NCBI RefSeq assembly: GCF_018476525.1 | Contig: NZ_JAHCST010000049.1 | Location: 1-64,000, forward strand | Reading direction: 5' to 3' | Source: Acrocarpospora catenulata | GTDB lineage: Bacteria > Actinomycetota > Actinomycetes > Streptosporangiales > Streptosporangiaceae | Length of the DNA: 64,000 nt | In this document: positions 9,301-17,913 of the stretch, one piece after another | How the letters are laid out: each line of letters begins with the position of its first letter | Numbering within the stretch: position 1 is the stretch's first letter | Position numbers and translations under genes: made by a program | The notes under the pieces: generated by a model | Databases searched by the model: none | Seen by the model: the letters and a program-made list of their open reading frames with translations, nothing else | Told to the model about the DNA's origin: nothing

Positions 9301-10157
9301 GCCGTGCCCCGCAGGAACTCGTGGTGGACCTGGAGGTACTCCTCGGGTTTCTCCCACTGCGGCCAGTGCCCCGCGTCGGCGATCACGTGCAGCCGGGCGT
9401 CGGGCAGCCACCCGAGCAGCAGTTCCGCCTCGTCGAGCCCGCCGGTCGGATCGTGGTCGGTCCACAGCAGCAGCGTCGGAGTGGTGATCTTGCCCACCCA
9501 GGTGGGATCCCAGGCGAAGTCCTTCCGCACCTCGGGATCCTGGAGCACGAGCGTGTTGGTGATGGCCCGGACGAAGCCCGGACGGCTGTAGACCGCGCGG
9601 CGGAGGGCGACCAGCTCGTCGGTGACCATCTCCTTGTGGTGGAAGAGGAACTCCACCCGTCTGCGCACGTTCGCCTCGCTCGGGTCGGTCACCGCGGCCA
9701 TGGTGCTCTCCCGCAGCCGGACCATCACCTCCGGCTTGTTGGCGATGTTGCCGGGGGTGTTGAGCACCATCCGCCCCACCCTGCCGGGGTGATGCGCGGC
9801 GGTCCAGGCGGCCACCCAGCCGCCGAGCGACTCGCCGGACAGGTGGGCCGACTCCACGCCCAGCGCGTCCATCAGGCCGATCAGGTGGTCGGACAGCACG
9901 TCGATCGTGTACGGCCGGTCCGGCAGATCCGACCAGCCGTGCCCCACCATGTCGTACGCGGTGACCCGGAACCCGGCGGCCAGCCCGGCGATGTCCCGCG
10001 CGTACGCCTCCAGGTGCCCGCCGGTGCCGTGCAGCAGGATCAGGTCCGGGCCCGACCCCGCGCGCAGCACGCGGGTGCGCACGCCGCCGACGTCCACGTG
10101 GCGCAGCTCGTGATCGACGTCGGCGAGTTCGCCCCAGATGCTGAGATGCTCAGTCAC
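9297..10157 (-). CDS. Alpha/beta hydrolase, probable meta-cleavage product hydrolase
   Basis: 286 residues with GTG start 10157, inside the last codons of the upstream cupin gene. Oxyanion loop LLHGTGGH, nucleophile elbow GESLGG, acid in WTDHDPTG and catalytic His in AGHWPQWE are all present and ordered as in MhpC/BphD-type C-C hydrolases. It would hydrolyse the linear product made by the dioxygenase whose gene overlaps it downstream. Assignment to this step rests mainly on context; the fold itself is certain. Confidence 0.85.
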   Translation of the reverse strand: MTEHLSIWGELADVDHELRHVDVGGVRTRVLRAGSGPDLILLHGTGGHLEAYARDIAGLAAGFRVTAYDMVGHGWSDLPDRPYTIDVLSDHLIGLMDALGVESAHLSGESLGGWVAAWTAAHHPGRVGRMVLNTPGNIANKPEVMVRLRESTMAAVTDPSEANVRRRVEFLFHHKEMVTDELVALRRAVYSRPGFVRAITNTLVLQDPEVRKDFAWDPTWVGKITTPTLLLWTDHDPTGGLDEAELLLGWLPDARLHVIADAGHWPQWEKPEEYLQVHHEFLRGTA

Positions 10158-10632
10158 GGCAGGTCCTCCTGGCCTCCTCGACGGTGGTCAGGCCCGCGCT
10201 CTGCCGCCGCCCGACGCCCAGCAGGGCGAGCAGGCGGGAGTTCTCGATGGTCAGGAACTCGACGGGCTCCTCGGCCGAGTCGTTGTAGTGGCGGTGCCAG
10301 GTCCACGGCGGGGTGTAGATGAAATCCCCGGTGGCCCACTCGGCGGTCTCGTCCTCGATCTCGCTGTGCCCGCGCCCGGAGATCACGAAATGCACCGTCT
10401 CGTGGTGGTGCCGCTGCATGTCGGAGCTGAGGCCGGGCGGGATCGTCTGCCGGAAGATCTCGAACGTGGTGGTCGGCAGCTTGCCCGCGATCGACAGCGC
10501 CGTCGGGTTGTGCACCTGGTCGGCCGGCAACGGCTCCAGCTCGGCCGCGCGCACGACCACGGGACGCGCCGGGCTTGGCCGTACGACGTCACTGATCGCG
10601 CCCAGGAAATCAGCCATCACGAATTCCGTCAT
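10150..10632 (-). CDS. Cupin-domain protein
   Basis: 160 residues. The cupin core RHHHETVHFVISGRGHSEIE and the second motif GDFIYTPPWTWHRHYN supply the metal-binding histidines. Start ATG 10632 overlaps the SDR stop as TGATG, and the end overlaps the hydrolase start, so it is fully embedded in the operon. It may be a small dioxygenase, isomerase or binding protein; the sequence does not decide. Confidence 0.8.
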   Translation of the reverse strand: MTEFVMADFLGAISDVVRPSPARPVVVRAAELEPLPADQVHNPTALSIAGKLPTTTFEIFRQTIPPGLSSDMQRHHHETVHFVISGRGHSEIEDETAEWATGDFIYTPPWTWHRHYNDSAEEPVEFLTIENSRLLALLGVGRRQSAGLTTVEEARRTCRD

Positions 10633-11375
10633 CAGATCGTTTCCGTCCTTCCACCGTCGACTGTCAGCACAGTCCCGTTGATGTATCCCGCGTCCGCCGA
10701 GACCAGGAACTCGACCGCCGCGGCGATCTCGTCGGGCCGTCCCGGCCGCCCGGCCGGGATGCCGCTCACGTCCTCGGCGTCCAGCTCCGCTGCCGAGCGT
10801 CCGGTACGGCCTGCCCGCGCGGCCAGGATGCTCCGGCGGCGCTCGGTGTCGGTGGCGCCGGGGGCCACGCAGTTGACGGTGACGCCGTCCGCCGCGTACT
10901 CGCGGGAGAGCAGTTTGGCGGCGGCCGTGACCGCCGACCTGAGCACCACCGAGACGGCCAGGTCGGGTTGCGGCTGGCGGACGGCGCCCGTGGTGACGAA
11001 GACCACCCGGCCGAAGCCGCGCCCGGCCATCGCGGGCAGCGCGAGCCGCGCCAGCCGTAGCGGGCCGAGCAGCAGCAGTTCGGTGCCCGCCCGCCAGACC
11101 TCGTCGCCTACGTCCAGGATGCGGCCCGGCGGGGGACCTCCGGCATTGAGGACGAGGATGTCCACGGTGTCGACGGCGGCGGCGTCCTCGCCTGAGATGT
11201 CGTTGACCAGCGTCGCCACCGCGGCGCCGGTGTTCTCCTTGAGCCGGCGCGCGGCGGCGTCGAGGGTGTCGCCGGTGCGTCCGGTGATCACGACGCGGTG
11301 CCCGGAACGGGCCAGCCGCTCGGCGATCGCGTAGCCGATGCCGGTGGCTCCGCCGCCGACGAGTGCGGTACGAAT
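10632..11375 (-). CDS. SDR-family oxidoreductase, atypical active site, start uncertain
   Basis: Rossmann start VIRTALVGGGATGIGYAIAE with the glycine motif, the NAGGPP loop, VNCVAPGATDTERRR and the C-terminal YINGTVLTVDGGRTE make this a clear short-chain dehydrogenase. The usual YxxxK is missing: the segment reads LRSAVTAAAKLLS, with K but no Tyr at the expected place, as in one recognised SDR subgroup. No ATG or GTG lies in frame near the start. ATT 11375 follows GGGAG at good spacing and fits the protein start, while TTG 11435 would overlap the divergent IclR gene. First gene of the ring-cleavage operon. Confidence 0.8.
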   Translation of the reverse strand: MRTALVGGGATGIGYAIAERLARSGHRVVITGRTGDTLDAAARRLKENTGAAVATLVNDISGEDAAAVDTVDILVLNAGGPPPGRILDVGDEVWRAGTELLLLGPLRLARLALPAMAGRGFGRVVFVTTGAVRQPQPDLAVSVVLRSAVTAAAKLLSREYAADGVTVNCVAPGATDTERRRSILAARAGRTGRSAAELDAEDVSGIPAGRPGRPDEIAAAVEFLVSADAGYINGTVLTVDGGRTETI

Positions 11376-11437
11376 GACGGCCTCCCAGGGGATCGAGACG
11401 AGGTTTAGCCTGACTCGTATGCACTCGGGAACCAACG

Positions 11438-12199
11438 ATGAGTCCCGCTGAGCGGGACGAATCGGCGATGGGCGGGCTGGACAGGGCGGCCGCCATCCTC
11501 GGCGCGTTCGACGCGACGCACCGTGAGCTCACCCTCGCCGCCCTGGTCGCGCGGAGCGGCCTGCCACGTTCGACCGCGCACCGCACCGCCGGCCGGATGC
11601 TCCAGCTCGGCTGGCTGGACAAGCCCAGGAGCCGGTACCGGATCGGCAACCGGCTCTTCGAGATCGCCAGCCTCGCCCCGATCCGGATGGAGCTCCGGGA
11701 GGCGGTGCTGCCGTTCCTGCAGGACCTGCATCACGCCACCAAGATCACAGCGCAGCTCGGCGTGCTGGAGGGCGGCCAGATCCTGGTCGTGGAGAAGATC
11801 ACCGGCCATCGGGCGATGCCGATGTTGTCCCAGGTGGGCGGCATCATCCCGGCGTACTGCTCGGCGCTGGGCCGGGCCATACTCGCCTACTCGCAACCCT
11901 CGGTCATCGAGGCGGTCCTCGGCGCCCCGCTCAACGCCCGCACGCCCCGCACGCTGACCAGCCCGGTCGCCATCAGGCGGGAACTGGCCGCCGTCCCGGA
12001 GCGCGGCTGGGCGATCGACCGTGAGGAGGGGGTCATCGGCGTCAGCTGCGTCGCCGCGGCGATCTTCGGGCCGCTGGGCGAGGTGGTGGCGGCGCTGTCG
12101 GTCACCGGGCCCAGCCAGCTCGTCCGGGCCGACCGGATCGGGCCGGCAGTGCGGATGGCCGCCTCGGCCGCCTCCAGGGCCTACTCCACCCGACGCTGA
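11438..12199 (+). CDS. IclR-family transcriptional regulator
   Basis: 253 residues. N-terminal winged helix (LDRAAAILGAFDATHRELTL, ARSGLPRSTAHRTAGRMLQL) and C-terminal IclR effector domain (GGIIPAYCSALGRAILAYSQ, VSCVAAAIFGPLGEVVAALS). It is divergent from the SDR-cupin-hydrolase-dioxygenase operon with only about 60 bases between, and precedes a cupin/monooxygenase pair on its own strand. Family members often control aromatic catabolism from this position. Control of the divergent operon is inference from layout. Confidence 0.88.
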   Translation: MSPAERDESAMGGLDRAAAILGAFDATHRELTLAALVARSGLPRSTAHRTAGRMLQLGWLDKPRSRYRIGNRLFEIASLAPIRMELREAVLPFLQDLHHATKITAQLGVLEGGQILVVEKITGHRAMPMLSQVGGIIPAYCSALGRAILAYSQPSVIEAVLGAPLNARTPRTLTSPVAIRRELAAVPERGWAIDREEGVIGVSCVAAAIFGPLGEVVAALSVTGPSQLVRADRIGPAVRMAASAASRAYSTRR

Positions 12200-12283
12200 G
12201 TCCCAGCCAGTGGGACATCTGATTGCGGATCACACCAAGCCCCCGCACGCTGTGACATCAGACACACGGCGAAGGAGGACACG

Positions 12284-12736
12284 GTGACCCTCGGTGGTGG
12301 ATACATGCTGCCGTCCCGCGACGGACACAAGATCGCGGCGATCGGCCTGGGCATCACGATGAAGACCGACGGCGGTTCGACCCGCGACGCGTACTCGCTG
12401 TTCGAGTACGCCGTTCCGGCGGAGACCGACGGGCCGCCGCCGCACGTGCACACCCGGGAGGACGAGTCGTTCATCTGCCTGGCCGGGCGGCTCGACGTCC
12501 ACCTGGGCGGCCAGGACTTCACCCTGGAGCACGGCGACTACCTCTACCTGCCCCGCGATGTGGTGCACACCTTCCGCAACCCGTACCAGGAGGAGGCCAG
12601 GGTCATCTCGGTGGTCTCGCCGGCCGGCCTGGAGCGCTACTACCAGGCGCTCGCGGAGATGCCGCCCGGCCCGAAGGACATCCGGCTGATCGAGAAGATC
12701 ATGGCCGAGTTCGGGCTGGAGTTGCGGCTGCCATGA
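12284..12736 (+). CDS. Cupin-domain protein
   Basis: 150 residues from GTG 12284, behind a strong AAGGAGGA site. Cupin motifs PPPHVHTREDESFICLAGRL and GDYLYLPRDVVHTFRN contain the usual two His, Glu and third His. The gene ends in an ATGA overlap with the flavin monooxygenase, so they are coupled. Small cupins of this type include quercetinase-like dioxygenases and isomerases; the role here is unknown, but it should act with the monooxygenase. Confidence 0.8.
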   Translation: MTLGGGYMLPSRDGHKIAAIGLGITMKTDGGSTRDAYSLFEYAVPAETDGPPPHVHTREDESFICLAGRLDVHLGGQDFTLEHGDYLYLPRDVVHTFRNPYQEEARVISVVSPAGLERYYQALAEMPPGPKDIRLIEKIMAEFGLELRLP

Positions 12737-14250
12737 GAGTCGCGATCATCGGGGCCGGGGTGGCCGGCCTCAGCACCGCCAAGGTGCTCACCCAGGCCGG
12801 TCACGACGTGGTGGTGTTCGAGAAGGCCCCGGACGTCGGCGGCGTGTGGAGCCGCACCCGGCGCTACCCGGGTCTGTGCACGCAGAGCCCCAAGGCGCAG
12901 TACTCGCTGTCGGACTTCCCGATGCCCAGGGACTACCCGCAGTGGCCCAGCGGCGAGCAGGTCCAGGCCTACCTCGCCGCGTACGCCGAGAAGTTCGGGC
13001 TCACCTCCGCCGTGCGGCTGAACACCGAGGTGACCTCGGCCGAACCGGACGAGGCCGGCTGGACGGTCACCACGCGCGACACGGCCGAGACCTTCGACCG
13101 GCTCGTCGTGGCCAACGGCGTGTTCTGCGAGCCCGCCGTCCCGAGCTACCCCGGTCTGGCCGAGTTCACGGCGGCGGGCGGCCTGCTCCGCGCGGGCACC
13201 GACGTGCACGACGCCGAGCAGGCCCGGGGCAAGCACGTGCTGGTCGTCGGGTACGGAAAATCCGCGTGCGACATCACGGTGCCGATCAGCCGGGTCGCCG
13301 CGAGCACCGACGTGATCGCCCGCCACCTGCTCTGGAAGGTGCCTCGCAAGATCGCCGGCGTGCTCAACTTCAAGTTGCTGCTGCTGACCCGGATGGGGGA
13401 GGCGCTCTTCCGCTACCTGCGGTTGCGCGGCGTCGAGAAGTTCCTGCACGGGCCGGGGAACGGCATGCGGGCCCGGATGATCAACTCGATCGGGTCGGTG
13501 TCGGTGCGCCAGTTCCGTCTCGACAAGCACGGGCTGGTCCCCCCAGGGCAGATGGAGGACATCGTCAAGGGCGCCATCGGCCTGGCGACCGAGGGCTTCT
13601 TCGAAGCGGTCGCCGACGGCGGCATCAACGTGCGCCACGGCCGGACCATCGCCCGGCTGCACGCCGGCGACGACGGTCCGTACGCGGAACTCGACGACGG
13701 CACGACGCTCCGGGCCGACCTCGTCATCTGCGCCACCGGCTTCACCCAGGGCGTGCCGTTCCTTCCCGGCGACGTCCAGGAGCGGCTGTTCGACGAGCGC
13801 GGCAACTTCATGCTCTACCGGCAGATCCGGCCCGTCGAGGTGCCCGGGCTGTACTTCAACGGCTACAACTCCTCGTTCTTCAGCCCCCTCAACGCCGAGA
13901 TGGCCGCATTATGGATCGCCGCCGACCTCGCGGGGACTGTGCCGCTTCCGGACCCGGCCACCATGCGTCAGCTGGTCGTCGACCAGCTCGCTTTCATGGA
14001 CATCGCCACCAACACCCACCACTGCCGCGGCACAAAAATCATCCCGTTCTCCATGCACAACGTCGACGAAGTCCTCGGCGACCTCGCCCTCAACATCAGC
14101 CCCCTCGTCCGCGCCTCCCACTGGCTCAACCCCATCAACCCCACCGCCTACCGCCACCTCACCCCGACCCTCCTCAAACGCCTCTCCACCAGCCCCCCGA
14201 CCACCGCACCCCGACTGGTCGCCGAACACCCGGTCCCGGACCCTCGCTAG
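12733..14250 (+). CDS. Flavin-containing monooxygenase (FAD/NADPH)
   Basis: 505 residues. FAD-binding motif VAIIGAGVAGLSTAKVL at the N-terminus, an FMO-like central part (FPMPRDYPQWPSGEQVQAYL), second dinucleotide motif VLVVGYGKSACDI and the late motif DLVICATGFTQGVPFLP. This order is typical for class B flavin monooxygenases, which do N-, S- or Baeyer-Villiger oxygenations. The start overlaps the cupin stop. Codon use late in the gene (ACC/CCC runs) is slightly unlike the front, but the frame is intact. Substrate unknown; its position beside an IclR-controlled ring-cleavage operon suggests an upstream oxidation step. Confidence 0.87.
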   Translation: MRVAIIGAGVAGLSTAKVLTQAGHDVVVFEKAPDVGGVWSRTRRYPGLCTQSPKAQYSLSDFPMPRDYPQWPSGEQVQAYLAAYAEKFGLTSAVRLNTEVTSAEPDEAGWTVTTRDTAETFDRLVVANGVFCEPAVPSYPGLAEFTAAGGLLRAGTDVHDAEQARGKHVLVVGYGKSACDITVPISRVAASTDVIARHLLWKVPRKIAGVLNFKLLLLTRMGEALFRYLRLRGVEKFLHGPGNGMRARMINSIGSVSVRQFRLDKHGLVPPGQMEDIVKGAIGLATEGFFEAVADGGINVRHGRTIARLHAGDDGPYAELDDGTTLRADLVICATGFTQGVPFLPGDVQERLFDERGNFMLYRQIRPVEVPGLYFNGYNSSFFSPLNAEMAALWIAADLAGTVPLPDPATMRQLVVDQLAFMDIATNTHHCRGTKIIPFSMHNVDEVLGDLALNISPLVRASHWLNPINPTAYRHLTPTLLKRLSTSPPTTAPRLVAEHPVPDPR

Positions 14251-14265
14251 GAGGGCTCGGCCTGC

Positions 14266-14293
14266 CGCGGGCGTCCACCTCAGGACGTCCGCG
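14266..14293. terminator. Hairpin after the monooxygenase gene
   Basis: An 11-bp stem with one G-T pair (CGCGGGCGTCC / GGACGTCCGCG) and a six-base loop lies 15 bases after the stop codon. Likely intrinsic terminator of the cupin-monooxygenase unit. Confidence 0.55.
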
Positions 14294-14401
14294 CCAGGCT
14301 GCGGCCCTGCCGCTCTTTCCCTCGACCTCAACCCCGGCTCGCGTATCGCCGAAGCCCACAAGGACTGATGTCGACTAGGTCGGGGTAGGGAGCTTTTCGC
14401 C

Positions 14402-14968
14402 ATGCGTACGCTCATTCGCCTGATCCTGATGACCGCCATGGTCGTGGCCGTGACGTCCGGTAGCGCGGGTGAGGGCCCGCGGCTGCTCCTTGGTGAGGAC
14501 GCCGACACCGGCGAGACCGTCTGGATCGGTGTGGTCCTGCCTGACACCGTGGCCCACCGCCCCTATTCACTGGGCGGCTGGGTGATGTGTCTGGATGGGC
14601 CCGGTTCGGTCACCATCGACGAGATCGACCTGATCAGGCCGAGTGGCGGCATCGTTCTGCAGGCGTTCTCGTCCCGGCTGCAGAGCCGTACCCGGACCAT
14701 GCTCGGCAACGCCGAGCAGCCGCTGACCGAACTCGGCTTCCCGGCCCGCAGCCCCGCCGTGACCACGGCCTGCAAGGAGAAGGACCGGGACGGTCTCCTC
14801 ACCGAGCTCGGTCTGCAGTACGGAAAAACCGGCGACGCCACCGCGCACGCCGAGGGAGTTCGCCTCACCTACTCTTCACAGGCCCGACGGCGTACCGTCG
14901 ACTTCGACTTGGACGTCCGGCTATGCGCGCCTGACGATACGCATACGAAAGAGTGCGCAGACCTGTAA
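14402..14968 (+). CDS. Small secreted protein of unknown function
   Basis: 188 residues starting MRTLIRLILMTAMVVAVTSG, a probable signal peptide cleaved near residue 20-23. The mature part has four Cys (one in VMCLDGPG, one in TTACKEKD, one in VRLCAPDD and one in TKECADL), which could form two disulfides in an all-beta domain. No family is recognised. It is a single gene, convergent with the radical SAM gene 30 bases away. Confidence 0.6.
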   Translation: MRTLIRLILMTAMVVAVTSGSAGEGPRLLLGEDADTGETVWIGVVLPDTVAHRPYSLGGWVMCLDGPGSVTIDEIDLIRPSGGIVLQAFSSRLQSRTRTMLGNAEQPLTELGFPARSPAVTTACKEKDRDGLLTELGLQYGKTGDATAHAEGVRLTYSSQARRRTVDFDLDVRLCAPDDTHTKECADL

Positions 14969-14998
14969 GGAGCTACGAAGCCCAAGCGGGGGAGACGA

Positions 14999-16456
14999 TT
15001 AGCGCCTTGGGATCTTCGTTTGGACCATGATCTCCTCGCCGGTGGGCCCGTAGTTGACACGGGGGCCGCCGCGCTCGGCGGGGAGCGGGCGGCGGGTGCC
15101 GAAGCTGGCCAGAAGTGTTTCCAGTAGTGGCAGGGCGTCTGACACCTGTCGTGCCCGGATGGCCAGGTCCCACAGCGGTTCGAACTTCTTCCATCCGCCC
15201 GCGTAGGCGAGGTGGCGCAGGCGGTCGCCAAGGAGTGGCTTGGTGGCGGCGCCGCGCCAGATCGCGTTCCATCGGTAGAAGTCCCGGTAGGCCCGCCAAT
15301 ACCCGTCTTCGAGCTGCCGGGCGGTCATTCCCACCGGCCGGTACACGACGTGCCGTGTGTCGTACAGGTCCCAGTCCTGGTGCAGGAGCCGCCCTGCGGC
15401 CGCCATCCGCTGGTACAGCGCCGTACCGGGATAGGGGGTCATGATGTGGAAGGTGGCGGTCTCGATCCCCTGTTCGACCGCCCAGGCGACGGTACGGTCG
15501 AACACGTCGGGGCCGTCCCCGTCCATGCCGAAGACGAAGCTGGCGTTCACCATCACGCCCAGGTCGTGCAGGCGCCGTACCACCGCGGCGTAGTCGCGCC
15601 CGATGTTCTGGCGCTTGCGCTGCGCGGCCAGGTTGCCGCCGTTGATGGTCTCGAAGCCGACGAACAGGCTGCGCAGCCCCGCCGCGACCGCCTGTTCCAA
15701 CAGCCCGGGGGCCAGCACCGAGTCGACCGTGCCGGCGGCCTGCCACAGCCGCCCCATCCCGGCCATGCCCGCGAAGAGGGCCTCGGCGAAGCGCCGGTTG
15801 CCCAGTAGGTGGTCGTCGAGGAAGTACAGGTGCCGCCCGGGCAGCCGATCGATCTCGGCCAGCGCCGCGTCCACCGTCTGGGTGTAGAAGGACCGGCCGC
15901 CGGTGAAGAAGGCGTCCTTGTAGCAGAAGTCGCAGTGGTGCGGGCAGCCACGGGAGACGACGATCGAGTTGGGCACCAGATAACGGCGCCGATCGATCAG
16001 GTCCCGTCGCACCGGCGGAAGGCCGGTCAGTGTCCGCTGGGTGGAGTGGTAGCGGGCTCGGGGTCTGCCTCGGCGGAAGTCGGCCAGGAACTCGGGCCAG
16101 GTGTCCTCTCCCGGTCCGGTGACGACGGTGTCCGCGTGTGCGGCGGCCTCGTCGGGCAGGGAGGTGACGTGCAGTCCGCCCATCACCACGTACACGCCCC
16201 GGGCCCGGTAGGCGTCCGCCAGCTCGTAGGCCCGTCGCGCCGAGGTGATGTAAGGCTGGATCACTGCCAGATCGGGGCGGTCATCGTCGAGGCGCAGCCG
16301 CTGGACGTGCTCGTCCCAGATCCGCACCTCGTCGTCGTCGCGCAGGTAGCCGGCCAGGGTGGCGAGCCCCAGCGGCGGGAACAGTGCGTACTTGACCGGC
16401 CGGAACAGCGGGCTGGTCGCTTCGGTCAGCGCCGGGAGCACCATCGTGACACGCAT
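14999..16456 (-). CDS. Radical SAM protein with N-terminal B12-binding-type domain
   Basis: 485 residues from ATG 16456. The N-terminal part (PPLGLATLAGYLRDDDEVRI ... YVVMGGLHVTSLPDEA) is the cobalamin-binding-like Rossmann domain of BchE/P-methylase-type enzymes. The [4Fe-4S] motif is CPHHCDFC (CxxxCxxC), followed by a TIM-barrel core with YFLDDHLLGNRRFAEAL and FVFGMDGDG. Such enzymes methylate or rearrange unreactive carbons, or act as Fe-S oxidoreductases. It stands alone, without a biosynthetic cluster around it, so the substrate is unknown. Confidence 0.83.
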   Translation of the reverse strand: MRVTMVLPALTEATSPLFRPVKYALFPPLGLATLAGYLRDDDEVRIWDEHVQRLRLDDDRPDLAVIQPYITSARRAYELADAYRARGVYVVMGGLHVTSLPDEAAAHADTVVTGPGEDTWPEFLADFRRGRPRARYHSTQRTLTGLPPVRRDLIDRRRYLVPNSIVVSRGCPHHCDFCYKDAFFTGGRSFYTQTVDAALAEIDRLPGRHLYFLDDHLLGNRRFAEALFAGMAGMGRLWQAAGTVDSVLAPGLLEQAVAAGLRSLFVGFETINGGNLAAQRKRQNIGRDYAAVVRRLHDLGVMVNASFVFGMDGDGPDVFDRTVAWAVEQGIETATFHIMTPYPGTALYQRMAAAGRLLHQDWDLYDTRHVVYRPVGMTARQLEDGYWRAYRDFYRWNAIWRGAATKPLLGDRLRHLAYAGGWKKFEPLWDLAIRARQVSDALPLLETLLASFGTRRPLPAERGGPRVNYGPTGEEIMVQTKIPRR

Positions 16457-16596
16457 GCCCCGGATGTTAGAAAGCGGATGTGGAACCGCTGCCGAGGTCG
16501 TGTGCCTGTTCTGTGGAGATTTCGCTGCTGTCACCAGTTGGGATTGAGGGAGGGTGGGGTCGGGTTCCGCGGAGCCCGGCCCTACCGGGGGGAAGA

Positions 16597-17778
16597 TTAC
16601 GGAGCCGGGTAGTCCGTGATGTAGACCGGTGCACCGTTCTTGGTGGTGTCGGCCGCGTCGCCCACGCCGTTGACGACGTGGTCGATCGTTCCGGCGCCGA
16701 GGTTGACGGTCATGATGTGGTGCAGCTTCACGCCCGGGGTCTTCGGAACCTCGAAGCCGTTCTCGGTGTGGATCGACGGGTTGTGCTGGTTGAACACGTA
16801 AACCCCACCGCCGTAGAGCTTGTGGGTCTTCACGCGGTTGCCGACCTTGTACCCGGCGTAGCCCTTGACCTTGCCGTTCATCCAGTCGGCCTGGGTCGGC
16901 GGGTCGTACGGCAGCTCGTTCTGGTACAGGATCGTGGTGCCGTTGTCGCCGTTCCAGACGGTGTTGTACCGCTGGAAGTGTTCCACGAACAGGCCGGTCG
17001 CGGTCACGTTGGCACCGTTGATGACGGCGCCGAAGCGGCCGATGTTGGTGTTCCAGCGCTGGGCGTCGGTGAAGCCCTCGACCCCGTGGTCGGCGCGCCA
17101 CACCCAGGTGTGGTCGATGAGCACGTTGCCGCTGTTGACCTCAAGCGCGGTCTCGGTCTTGCCGATGTGCGGCCCGCCCACGCGGAAGTACACGTCGGAC
17201 AGCGTCGTCGGGTTGGTCGCCGAACCGCGGCTCCCGCATCCGCAGCCCTGCTTCTTGCCCACCCTGAGCAGGACGTTCGACTTCTTCAGACCCGCGTCGA
17301 CGGTCACCCCGGCCACGATGACGCCGGAGACGTCGGCGATGTCCAGCGGGGTCGAACCGTTGACGGCGGTGAGCGTGGCGTGCCCGAGACCGAGGACGAC
17401 CGTGTTCGGGCGCTTGACCTCGATGCTCCGCGCGACGTTGTACACGCCGGGCGTGAGCAGCAGATGCTTGCCTCTGGCGAGCTGGTTGTTGATGACCTGC
17501 ACCGAATCCGACGGCTTGGCGACGAAGAAGTCGCCGATCGGCAGCGTACGGCCGGGGGTCACGCCGTTGGCCCAGGTGATGCCACGCGTGCCCCGCTGCG
17601 CGGCGGGCACCCGGACGTTGTACTTGCCCTGCGCGTCGACGTACAGGTAGGGCTTCTCCCGGCTGAGGGGAGTGGTGTCGAGCGTGGTGTACGGCGAGCC
17701 CGGGAACGAGGAGTCGGCCGGTGCGCCGACGACGCCGGAGAACCTGGTTCCACCTCCCGGAGTCCGAGGCTTGATCAA
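16597..17778 (-). pseudogene. 5'-truncated secreted beta-helix (pectate-lyase-fold) protein
   Basis: About 390 residues of a right-handed beta-helix protein: SREKPYLYVDAQGKYNVRVP, GDFFVAKPSDSVQVINNQLA, HTWVWRADHGVEGF and a C-terminal NGAPVYITDYPAP. As I recall, complete relatives in streptomycetes are around 600 residues, with a signal peptide and another 200 or so residues of beta-helix. Here homology begins abruptly near TRFSGVVGAP, only a weak TTG start is available at 17778, and there is no signal peptide. The gene has lost its front and is probably dead. The breakpoint near 17745 lies just downstream of the thiolase operon. Confidence 0.75.
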
Positions 17779-17913
17779 GAACTGAAGTCACGTTTCTACC
17801 GCGTGAACCAGCCGTAGCACAAGCACGGCTTTGGAACGGTTGAACGGCTTCGGTGCTGAGGGCGGGCGCCACGGGCCCGGCGGGCCGCACGCCGCCTCGG
17901 ACCGCCTCGCAGG

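Noticed and set aside
6971-16456. Natural-product gene cluster because of P450, flavin monooxygenase and radical SAM genes
   Set aside because: No PKS, NRPS, terpene, RiPP precursor or other core gene is present and the genes belong to separate units.
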